A DNA stretch of 64,000 bases from Thraustochytrium sp. TN22 (taxonomy: Eukaryota; Sar; Bigyra; Thraustochytrida; Thraustochytriidae). The number at the start of each line of letters is the position of its first letter. Position 1 is the first letter of the stretch. The DNA is taken from the NCBI GenBank assembly GCA_013306675.1, contig JABLUY010000041.1:62001-126000 (forward strand), written 5' to 3'. This document shows positions 8,436-16,039 of the stretch, in pieces. The notes beneath the pieces were generated by a model. It searched no databases, had not been told where the DNA came from, and saw only the letters and a list, made by a program, of their open reading frames with translations. Position numbers and translations under genes: made by a program.

Positions 8436-11405
8436 TCAATCATCCCACTCTTCATCGGCCACGTCGCCCGTGTCCACATGCTCCTCATCAACACGAACGC
8501 CGAGCGAGCGCGCAATGTTCTGCGGCACGGCGTGGCCGCCGCCGGAGAGATTCGGGTTGTAGGCCTCATGCTGCACGGCCATGAACTGCATGCGCGCGAA
8601 CACGTCGTTCTGCGCCTTTTGGCGCGCCTCTTCCTCCTCTTGTTGCTGCTTGAAGCGACGCGTGTTGTCCTGCGCGCGCTTGAGCGTCTCGTGCGCCAGC
8701 TCCGGGTCGCGCTGCGAGAGGCGCTTGGCGCCCTCGGGTTGCAGGGACATGCGCACGGGGTCAAAGTCTTGGCCGCCAAGCCAGGCATCAATGTCCTTGG
8801 ACGCGGGCTCCGGCGCGCGCGCGTCCGCGTAGATGTCGTCGGCGAAGTACTCGGCAACGTTGCTGGCGCGCGGCACGGTGAACGAGATGGGCTCCAGCGC
8901 GGTTGGGGTAAGGCGCAGCACACGGGCCCACTCGGCCTGGGAGGTGTCGCAGGCGCGGCGCGGCGCGAGCGCGATGGCCGAGGTGGGCTCCCCGCGGGAG
9001 AGGAACTCTTGGCACGGATGCGGGCGGAGCGGCGTTTCGCCGCAGTGGTCCGGCTTGACGGGCGCGCGCGAGAGCGTCTCGATCTCGAAGATGTGCATGG
9101 TGTTCTCGCCGCGCGCCTGCAGCAGCACGACGCCGTTGTCCTCGACGTAGAGCGGCTCGAGCGAGGTGGCACCGTTGCCAATCTTGGCGGTATGCAGCGG
9201 GTCGGCGTCCGGCTTGCGCGCGTCCCAGATGGCGATTTCGCGCGAGCCCATGCGCGCGCAGCCCGAAGTAAGCACGTAGGGCGAGTCGCCGAGCCAGGTG
9301 ACGAAGCACGGCTTGGCGCCCGCGTGCGCCTTGGCTACGGACCAAGCGCCCGACGATGCCTCGGCGTTGCCAGCGCGCGGGTCAACGGCCCGCAGCGCAT
9401 TGGCGCGATCCATGACCGCCAGTAGGCCGCCTGTGTAGCTCCAGGCGATCGAGGTGGGCGCCTCGCTGCCGCGGTGCGCGACGTGCACGCAGGCGGCCTT
9501 GGCTGCGTCCCAGATGCGCACGGTGTTGTCCTGCGCACCAGAGGCCAGGATGCCGTCGACAGACGGATGGAAAAGCAGCTGGCGCACCGAGGACTGGTGC
9601 GCGGCGAGCGACTCGGATGCGCTGGTGGCCGCGTTGTCCGGGTCGAGCTTCCAGACGCGCACGGTGCAGTCGTCGGAGCCGGAGGCCAGCACGCGTTCCT
9701 CGGGGTCGAGAGGGCTCAAGTCGAGGCAGAAGACAGGCCGCGAGTGGCCGTTGAGCAGCGGGACGGACTCCGGCGCCTCCACTTTGCCGACGGCGTCGAG
9801 GTCGCCGACGTAGACCGGCCCGCCTCCGCCGGCCCAGGGCACGGCGAAGCGGCGCGCACCGACGGCCAGGCAGGGCTGCGGACCGACAGTGAGATTGTAC
9901 ACGGTGGCCTCGCGCTTGGCCTGCGCGCCGCGCGCGTACTTGAACTTGGGCACGTAACCGCGGCGTGCGCTGAGGCGCTTATCGAGCGCCGAAGGCTCGT
10001 AGGAGGCATCGCGCGCATGCTGCTCCTGCTCTTGGCGCTCCTTCTCCTGCGCGGCCCGCGCGCTCTCCTCGTCGGCCTGCGCCTCCTCGGCGGCGAGAAT
10101 GGCGCCGACGGCAGCCAGGTCGCTGCGTTCATCGAGGACGTCCTCGCTGCCAAGGTTCAGGTCGGCGCGCAGGTCGCGCACCGGCACCATGGGCTGCGTC
10201 GCGGTCTGGCCCTCGCTCCACCAGGCGTCGGCCGACATGGCGGCCCGCGCAAGGTCGGCGGTGGGCGGGAAGAGGTCGTCGTTGAAGATGGACTTCTTGC
10301 GACGGGGAACCTCGACGCGGATCGGCTCGATGGCTCCTGGCGCGAGCTTGAGCAGGCGCGCAACCTCGCAGCCCATGATGTCGCAGGCCGAGGGCGGCAG
10401 CTGCGCCACGCCGAGCAGCGGCTCGGACGAGGACGCCGTTTGGGAGAGGCTGTACAGAAAGGGCGCCTGGGCGCTCGCCTCGAAGGCGCGCACCGAGGTC
10501 TCGCCCTTGGCCGCGACGAGCAGCAGCTTAAGGTCTGGCACCATGACAGGGATGAGCACTCCCGTGCCGCCGCTGGCCACCTTGTGGCGCGCCACGCACG
10601 ACTTGAGCTGCCGCGCGTCCCAGACGGCCAGCTCGCGGTCGCGCGACATGCTGAACCCTGTGGAGAAGAAGAGATGCGCCAGCTCGCCGTGCGCCGAGGC
10701 GCCGCCGCTCACGATGCGACCCAGCGACCGCCCGCCCTGGTGCGCGTCCGGCGCCGCGGCCACGGCGTCCTCGCCAGCGCGCGGGTCAAAGACCTGCAGC
10801 GATTTGTCGTCCACGAGAGCCGCAAGGATCGCGCCGTCTGGCGTCCAGGCCGCGTCCAGGCCCTTGGCGCTGCCCGGCTTGGCGGCGCCCACGCTCGCCG
10901 CGCGCCACAGGGGCTCGCCTGCGCGCTCCGCGTCCCACACCTCGAGCGCAGTCCCGCGCAGCGCCGCCAGCACGCCCTCTGCGCTCGGGTGCCAGCGCAC
11001 GCCCTGCGCGCGGCCCCCGCCGTCCGCGGCACCCAGCACTTCCACGCTCTCCGCCGCCGCGTCACGCCCACTGCCCGAGACGCGCCACAGCGCCACGGAC
11101 CCATTGCCCGCGCCGCTCGCAAACAGGTCCACGCCGTGCGGCGCGAACGCCAGGTCGTACACGCCGCCCTGCTGACACGAGGCCGTCTCGTGCCCGTGGT
11201 ACTTGCCCGCTGCCGTCACGTCCACCACGCCCACGGCGCTGCCGCCATTCCCCGCCGCCACGTACGCTGCGTAGCGCCCCGACGCCGCCACCAGGTTCCC
11301 GTGCGTCGCCACGTCCCCCGTCGACAGCTCCGTGAACCTCGCGTCCGCCTTGTACGCCTCCACCACCACGTTGCGCAGCTGCGAGTCGCGCACGAACTTG
11401 GACAT
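8436..11405 (-). CDS. CORO7: Coronin-7-type tandem WD40 actin regulator
   Basis: A 989-aa protein with two coronin beta-propellers, the layout of coronin 7/POD-1, which acts in actin dynamics and Golgi-to-endosome traffic. It begins MSKFVRDSQLRN, like the coronin N-terminal signature that leads into blade 1. The first propeller runs to about residue 370 and ends in the coronin-specific extension FNDDLFPPTADL..WW near 372-400. A coil-like linker (QADEESARAAQEKERQEQEQ) follows. The second copy starts near 487 (GYVPKFKYARG), contains SGSDDCTVRVWKL and SGAQDNTVRIWDA, and ends with the matching YFADDIYAD...DAWLGG extension near 845-885. The last residues DEEWDD form an acidic tail with a tryptophan, as in the CA-like tail of coronin 7. 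Single exon; start chosen at the first ATG of the coronin signature. Confidence 0.92.
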   Translation of the reverse strand: MSKFVRDSQLRNVVVEAYKADARFTELSTGDVATHGNLVAASGRYAAYVAAGNGGSAVGVVDVTAAGKYHGHETASCQQGGVYDLAFAPHGVDLFASGAGNGSVALWRVSGSGRDAAAESVEVLGAADGGGRAQGVRWHPSAEGVLAALRGTALEVWDAERAGEPLWRAASVGAAKPGSAKGLDAAWTPDGAILAALVDDKSLQVFDPRAGEDAVAAAPDAHQGGRSLGRIVSGGASAHGELAHLFFSTGFSMSRDRELAVWDARQLKSCVARHKVASGGTGVLIPVMVPDLKLLLVAAKGETSVRAFEASAQAPFLYSLSQTASSSEPLLGVAQLPPSACDIMGCEVARLLKLAPGAIEPIRVEVPRRKKSIFNDDLFPPTADLARAAMSADAWWSEGQTATQPMVPVRDLRADLNLGSEDVLDERSDLAAVGAILAAEEAQADEESARAAQEKERQEQEQHARDASYEPSALDKRLSARRGYVPKFKYARGAQAKREATVYNLTVGPQPCLAVGARRFAVPWAGGGGPVYVGDLDAVGKVEAPESVPLLNGHSRPVFCLDLSPLDPEERVLASGSDDCTVRVWKLDPDNAATSASESLAAHQSSVRQLLFHPSVDGILASGAQDNTVRIWDAAKAACVHVAHRGSEAPTSIAWSYTGGLLAVMDRANALRAVDPRAGNAEASSGAWSVAKAHAGAKPCFVTWLGDSPYVLTSGCARMGSREIAIWDARKPDADPLHTAKIGNGATSLEPLYVEDNGVVLLQARGENTMHIFEIETLSRAPVKPDHCGETPLRPHPCQEFLSRGEPTSAIALAPRRACDTSQAEWARVLRLTPTALEPISFTVPRASNVAEYFADDIYADARAPEPASKDIDAWLGGQDFDPVRMSLQPEGAKRLSQRDPELAHETLKRAQDNTRRFKQQQEEEEARQKAQNDVFARMQFMAVQHEAYNPNLSGGGHAVPQNIARSLGVRVDEEHVDTGDVADEEWDD

Positions 11406-12768
11406 GCTAGCTCGAGAGAGAGCTAGCGACGAGCTAGCGCGAGCTTCTGTTGCGTCTTCGTGCTCTAAGTTAGAGCTAGCTAGCTAGCTAGCTCTCGCCA
11501 GAGCAGCAAGCTCGAGAGCTCTTCTGTTGCGTCCCGGTGTTGCTTGGCTTGGTCTGTCGCCGACGGCCGCCTCGGCAGCCTCTCTTGGCCCCTCGGCTTC
11601 TTCGCTCGCGCGCTCGCAGGCCGCACGGACGCAGCGCAGCGGTGCGGCCGCACCCAAGCTGGCTGTCGATTTGGCCTGGGAGGATGATGATTGATTCTGC
11701 GCCTCGCCGGCCCCGGCCCGGAGTCGTCGAGTCACGCTGTCAACGTCGCGGATCCGGCCTGGCCCTTTTCGGACGTCCGCCTCGCCGTCCGCGACCGTCC
11801 GCGACCGTCCGCGCCGTCCCCGGACACCGCCCCTCCTGCCCGTCAAATTGAGCCCAGGCCGACGCCCCCCCCTCCCGCGGACGCTGGCCAAAATCTAGCG
11901 GGCGGACACAGGGCGGACACAGGGCGGGTGGAAGGGCTGCGCACGAGGCGGTGGCGGCGCTCCGGCGGCGAGAACTCCCGCGGCGCGCCGCCGCGGCCGC
12001 CGCGCGACGACGACTGGCGCTGCGCGCGCGCGCTGCTCCGCGCCACCCGCGCGGCGCGGCGGCGGCTGGCTGCGGCTGCGCGGCGCGCCGCGGCCAGTCG
12101 CTCGCCTCGGAACGGTTGGCGGCGGCGGCGGCGCGACCCACGGCAGCTGTTTGCCGCCCTCCCTGGCCCACGGCAGGCCGCGCGCCGCCGGGTCCCTGCG
12201 GCCCCGGCGCCGCGGGCATGGTGAAATATCGACGATACTCTTCAGGATCTTGTCTTTATTTCCAACTTCCGTTCTCAACTTCTCAGTTGATGACGATAAC
12301 TTCAAAGGGTGATGATGACCTGACCTCGCTGTCAATTTGTGGGAAGCCACGGCTGCGGCCCTCGGCTCTGCCGAGACCGCGCCATTGATGAGCACCTCGC
12401 TCCTTCGGGACGCGAGGCGGCAGCGAGTTGTTTTGAGCCCACGACTTCCGCCTCCTTTCCCCCCTCTCCTCCCTCCACGCGCCCGCCGCCGCTCCTCGCG
12501 CCCCTCGGGGCGCCAGGCGCGGCGGCGGGCGCTTTTTTTTTGGCCGCCCCGAACGGCCTAGGGTTAGGGCTGCGCAGGCACGGCGCGGGGCAGCGCCGGG
12601 CGCCGGCGGGCTGGGCCGGTTGATAGGCCGCGGGAAGAGGCCCAAGAAGAGGCCCAAGAAGAGGCCCAGATGGAGCGGGCATTTGGGATAGACCGCGGCC
12701 CTGCGGCGGCGGCCGCAGCGAAGGCGGGGCAGAGCGGGAAGGGCGCGCGCGCGAGGGCGGGCGGGGCC
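11406..12768. other. Long divergent intergenic region between coronin and PET117-like genes
   Basis: It opens with dense GCTAGC/CTCGAG blocks at 11406-11520, directly upstream of the coronin start. From 11900 to 12200 the sequence is extremely GC-rich. A less GC-rich patch lies at 12225-12330. A telomere-like TAGGGTTAGGG lies at 12559-12569 and a GAGGCCCAAGAA triplication near 12635-12668. Open frames on both strands lack any recognisable domain and I do not call them genes. Confidence 0.5.
12559..12569 (+). promoter_or_regulatory. Telobox-like motif upstream of the PET117-like gene
   Basis: TAGGGTTAGGG, two linked TTAGGG half-units, about 200 nt before the ATG. Its only other copy seen in the window lies upstream of RPL5. 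In plants such teloboxes are common in promoters of translation-related genes. Confidence 0.35.
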
Positions 12769-13080
12769 ATGGCGAGCGCGGGCGCGAAGCTGGCGCTGGG
12801 CGCGTCGTGCGCGTTCACGGCCGGCGCCATGGCGTACGTGCACTGGGCGCAGGAGAACGACCGCTGGGTCATGTACCAGAACGTGCTGCACGACCTGGCG
12901 CAGGAGAAGGCCGAGGAGCTGCAGATGCAGAGGATGAAGGAGCAGCAGGAGCAGCAGCGGGCGGGCGGGGAGGAGTGCGCATCGGGGATCTGTGATTTGA
13001 AGCAGTCCAGGATCGTACAGCCGGAGAAGGAGTGCACGACCGGGCTCTGTGACCTCAAGCAGACGCGCACCGTGGCGTGA
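12769..13080 (+). CDS. PET117: PET117-like cytochrome c oxidase assembly factor
   Basis: A 103-aa protein with a single N-terminal membrane segment (residues 6-24, KLALGASCAFTAGAMAYVHW) followed by a charged helix, NDRWVMYQNVLHDLAQEK. This matches the PET117 pattern of S-K-hydrophobic segment-VH..Q...R..VL.D..R. Family members sit at the mitochondrial inner membrane and help assemble cytochrome c oxidase, interacting with heme A synthase Cox15. The start at 12769 is chosen because family members begin right before the membrane segment; the frame is open upstream to 12670 with another ATG. Unusual for the family is a duplicated tail, ECASGICDLKQSR and ECTTGLCDLKQTR, each with a C-x4-C pair. 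Identity rests on layout and a short motif. Confidence 0.65.
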   Translation: MASAGAKLALGASCAFTAGAMAYVHWAQENDRWVMYQNVLHDLAQEKAEELQMQRMKEQQEQQRAGGEECASGICDLKQSRIVQPEKECTTGLCDLKQTRTVA

Positions 13081-13093
13081 GGGTCGGCGGGCC

Positions 13094-13094
13094 G

Positions 13095-13125
<31 letters not shown>

Positions 13126-13145
13126 GGCGGGCGGGCGGGCAGGCG
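13094..13145. repeat. (GTGC)n/(GGGC)n microsatellite
   Basis: Seven GTGC units followed by GGGC units, just 3' of the PET117-like stop codon. Confidence 0.85.
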
Positions 13146-13315
13146 GCGGCGGCCAGGGGAGAAAGGTGCGAGCGTGCTTAGTCCTAAGTGTGTAAAAGGA
13201 GGAGAGAGTCATGTATCCTATGACCTTTGGATCTGGGCCGGATGCAGGGCGAACCTGCGCACCTGGCGTCGCAGCACCTGGCGTCGCAGCTGGCGAAAGA
13301 AGCTTGATCAATCGA

Positions 13316-13521
13316 GTCCAACAAGTGCTCTCGTTTGTGCTCTAACAAGTGCTCTCGTTTGTGTGCTCTCGATTTTGCTCCAACGAGTGCTCTCGTTTTT
13401 GCTCCAACAAGTGCTCTCGTTTTCGCTCCAACAAGTGCTCTCGTTTTTGCTCCAACGAGTGCTCTCGTTTTTGCTCCAACGAGTGCTCTCGTTTTTGCTC
13501 CAATCTCGTTTTCGCACCAAC
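13316..13521. repeat. 24-bp minisatellite
   Basis: The unit TCCAACGAGTGCTCTCGTTT plus TTGC is repeated about eight times with point variants (CAACAAG/CAACGAG, TTTTTGC/TTTTCGC). The first copies are shortened. It lies between two convergent 3' ends. Confidence 0.9.
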
Positions 13522-13717
13522 GTTCTCGCTGATCGTTTACAGCTGCCCTTCGCCCTCTTCTTGGGTCAAGCTCTTCTCAGGAAAATCAAGTTTACCTATC
13601 TCATTTATGCGTAGATTCATGTGCAGTCAGCAGGCAGCCATGTGACGGCAGTCACGTGAACCATGGCAGTCACGTGAACCATGGTTCAAGTGCGATGGTG
13701 GTTCATTGGCAGTCAAA

Positions 13718-14755
13718 TCAGTCGTCGCGGTAGCGAATGTTCCAGGCCCAAGGCTTGACGTCGGCGAGGATCCAGCGTGTGGACGGCTCAACCTCCTCGG
13801 GGCAGTTCTCGGTACGGATCTTCTTGGCCTCGTTCTCGCGCTTCTCCCAGTCCTGGAGCAGGGCGGCGTAGTTGTAGGCGACGTGAACGAGCGCCGGCGT
13901 GGCGGCGTTGCGCAGGTGCGACTGGCCATTCTGCACGGAGCTGCGCAGCTCCTCGAGGCCCGTGGAGAAGAGGCCCTCGGCCTCGACGGCCTTGCCGTCC
14001 TTGTGCAGCAGGTGGCCGAGCTCGCCGAGTGCGATGCCATAGACGCAGCGCGAGATGTTGCGGCGCACCTTGGCGGCGGCGGCATTGGTGATGATGTTGA
14101 CGGCGGTGTCGTTGGGCGCGGCCGCAAAGGTGCTGTGAATGAGCTTCTCGAGCGCATCGAGCGCCATGGCAAGGCTCTCGTGGTCGCCCTTGACGGTGAG
14201 CGCGCGCGCCACCGCCAGCGCGCGTTCCGGGTCCTCGTCCACACAGGCGCTCAGTGCCTCGCCGTCCTCGAACTCGTCCGCAAGGCTGGCGTCGAGCTCG
14301 GGCGCCTTGGACGCGCTCTCCACAGCGGCGCTGTCCAGGAACTCGAGCCGTTCGCGGGCCTCGTCCACCGAGGCCTTGTCCACGAGCTTGGACGTGGCCA
14401 GCTCCTTGAGCACGGTGCGCCCGGCGCCGAAGTCGCCGGCCGCCACCGTCACCAGGTTGGCGATGGCCAGAGCGTTCACCGTCATCTTGTTATCGCGGCC
14501 CAAGGATGAGCTCATGATGTCTGCCGCAGACCGCGTCAGGCCCACGTGCGCCTGGATCACGTCCCTGCCCTGCTCCAGCATGCGCGCCGCCTCCTGCAGC
14601 TCCGACAGATCGTTCAGCTGCTCCGCGGCCGTGGGCCACGGCACGCGGGCCCACGACGGCAGCGACGGGTGCGTCTCCGTCGCCGCGCCCGCCAGCCCGC
14701 GCGCCGCCGCGCGCCAGCCGCCGCGCTGCGCGCCGCCGCGCATGCCGGCCAGCAT
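13718..14755 (-). CDS. Predicted mitochondrial TPR-like helical protein, function unknown
   Basis: A 345-aa protein. The N-terminus MLAGMRGGAQRGGWRAAARG is rich in Arg, Ala and Gly and free of acids, a good mitochondrial presequence. The rest is alpha-helical with helix pairs that look like degenerate TPR or SEL-like repeats: ALAIANLVTVAAGDFGAGRT, YGIALGELGHLLHKDGKAVE and LVHVAYNYAALLQDWEKREN. Helix pairs of this type usually make protein contacts. I recognise no named family. The 3' end converges on the PET117-like gene and the 5' end faces the upstream PPR-like gene. Confidence 0.7.
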   Translation of the reverse strand: MLAGMRGGAQRGGWRAAARGLAGAATETHPSLPSWARVPWPTAAEQLNDLSELQEAARMLEQGRDVIQAHVGLTRSAADIMSSSLGRDNKMTVNALAIANLVTVAAGDFGAGRTVLKELATSKLVDKASVDEARERLEFLDSAAVESASKAPELDASLADEFEDGEALSACVDEDPERALAVARALTVKGDHESLAMALDALEKLIHSTFAAAPNDTAVNIITNAAAAKVRRNISRCVYGIALGELGHLLHKDGKAVEAEGLFSTGLEELRSSVQNGQSHLRNAATPALVHVAYNYAALLQDWEKRENEAKKIRTENCPEEVEPSTRWILADVKPWAWNIRYRDD

Positions 14756-15628
14756 CCTGATGACTCACAGGCTGCGCTGCGTTGCGCTACGCTGCGCTGC
14801 GCGAGCTCGTGGACGCCGCGCTCCTCCGAGTCCGCCGGCTGCCGGCGCTCCTCTCGCCGCCCGCGCGCTGCGCAGGGCCCTTCGGACTCGAGTGAAGTCA
14901 AGACGTTCGGGTTCTGGACGCTCTTCACCTTGGCGGCCTTCAAGCCGCTCGCAGTGCCTCTCAGGCTGGCCCGAGTCGCCCTCCCTCGCCGAGTCGGCGC
15001 TGACGGCCCCGCCGCTCTGCGCGAGGCTCAGAAGCCGCGCGCAAGCCGTGGGCAAGCGCGCCTTGACGGCCTGGCCCGTCGCGACGGACCTCGGCGTGCG
15101 AGGAGCTTGACGCTTCGGCGCTGCACGAGCTGGGCCCGGGGGATCTTTTATCAGAACAAGTAGTAGTAGCAGGACACGAGCAAGGGCACGGGCACGAGCA
15201 AGAGCAAGAGCCAAAGGAAGTGTAAGAGCAAGAACAAGGGGCAAGGGCAGGCGAACCAAGCGCAGGACGCAAAGGCCGACTTGCAGCGGCATGCCTGCCA
15301 AGGGAGCGAGGCGGTCGCCCAAAACCCGCGGCACGCCAAGCGCGCGAGGCGATCTCCCAGCCTGAGCTACGGTCCGCCGTGTGATGGTCATCATCACCGT
15401 GACAGGCACCGTTCACAGGTCGCCCAGCACCCTCGCATGAAGTTGCATCTCCCTGATCACCATCGCGAGCCTGACAGTGAGCCAGGCCGGGCGCATCATC
15501 TCAGCCTCCACGAGCTGCCCCGCCGCCCATCGTCGCCGCTGCCCTGCCAGCGACCGCCAGGCCAGGCCGCGGTCCGCTCCGCTCCGCGCGCGCCCGCGGC
15601 GGCGCTCCCGGCCTCGCGCGGCGGCGCC
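14756..15628. other. Divergent intergenic region
   Basis: It lies between the TPR-like start and the PPR-like gene. A hexamer-like purine array (GAGCAA/GGGCAC/AAGAGC units) spans about 15176-15256. Several long open frames cross here on both strands, with leucine-rich or arginine-rich translations that only reflect the repeats. The PPR-like 5' leader may begin within it, since the frame is open from 15281. Confidence 0.45.
15176..15256. repeat. Degenerate hexamer (GAGCAA/GGGCAC)n array
   Basis: Purine-rich short tandem array visible as ACGAGCAAGGGCACGGGCAC and onward variants, in intergenic DNA. Confidence 0.65.
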
Positions 15629-16039
15629 ATGGCGGCCATGCCCCCGGTCATGCCGATGGCCGCGTACGAGCCCGCGTACGAGGCCGCGGGCGCGCGCGCG
15701 CGAGCAGAGCCCGGAGCGCGGCGCGCGCGGCGGCGCGCGGCGGCGGCGGCGGCGCGCGGCGGCGGCGGCGCGCGCGGGCGCGCGCGCGCGCGAGTGGACT
15801 GGATCGGATCGCTGGCGCGCGCGGCGCAGCGTGAGCGCGGCTTGGCTTGGGTGGCGGCGGCGCGGCGGCAGAGCGCGAGCGAGCGCGAGGGCGCGCGGCA
15901 GGATGCTGCGCGCGTGGCGGCTGGGCGCGGCGCGCGCGCCGGCGCCGGGCCCGCGCGCGGCGCGCAGCGCGGCGCGCAGCGCGGGCTGGCGTCGGCGGGC
16001 GGGCGCGCGGGCGCGCGGGCAGGCGGCGCGGCTGGCGGC

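Larger units (their letters stand above)
13081..13717. other. Convergent intergenic region rich in tandem repeats
   Basis: It contains a (GTGC/GGGC)n tetramer array at 13094-13145, a CACCTGGCGTCGCAG direct repeat near 13258-13288, and a 24-bp minisatellite at 13316-13521. The open frames across it arise because 24 is a multiple of three; none is a credible gene. Confidence 0.6.

Noticed and set aside
9474-11426. 650-codon + frame antisense to the coronin gene
   Set aside because: Arg/His/Gly-rich shadow; the opposite strand encodes an unmistakable coronin.
11484-12388. Several open frames in the coronin/PET117 intergenic region
   Set aside because: Arg/Ala/Pro-rich on both strands with no domain or good start; typical of stop-poor GC-rich DNA.
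13105-13645. Open frames through the 24-bp repeat
   Set aside because: The repeat length is a multiple of three, so frames stay open on both strands by construction.
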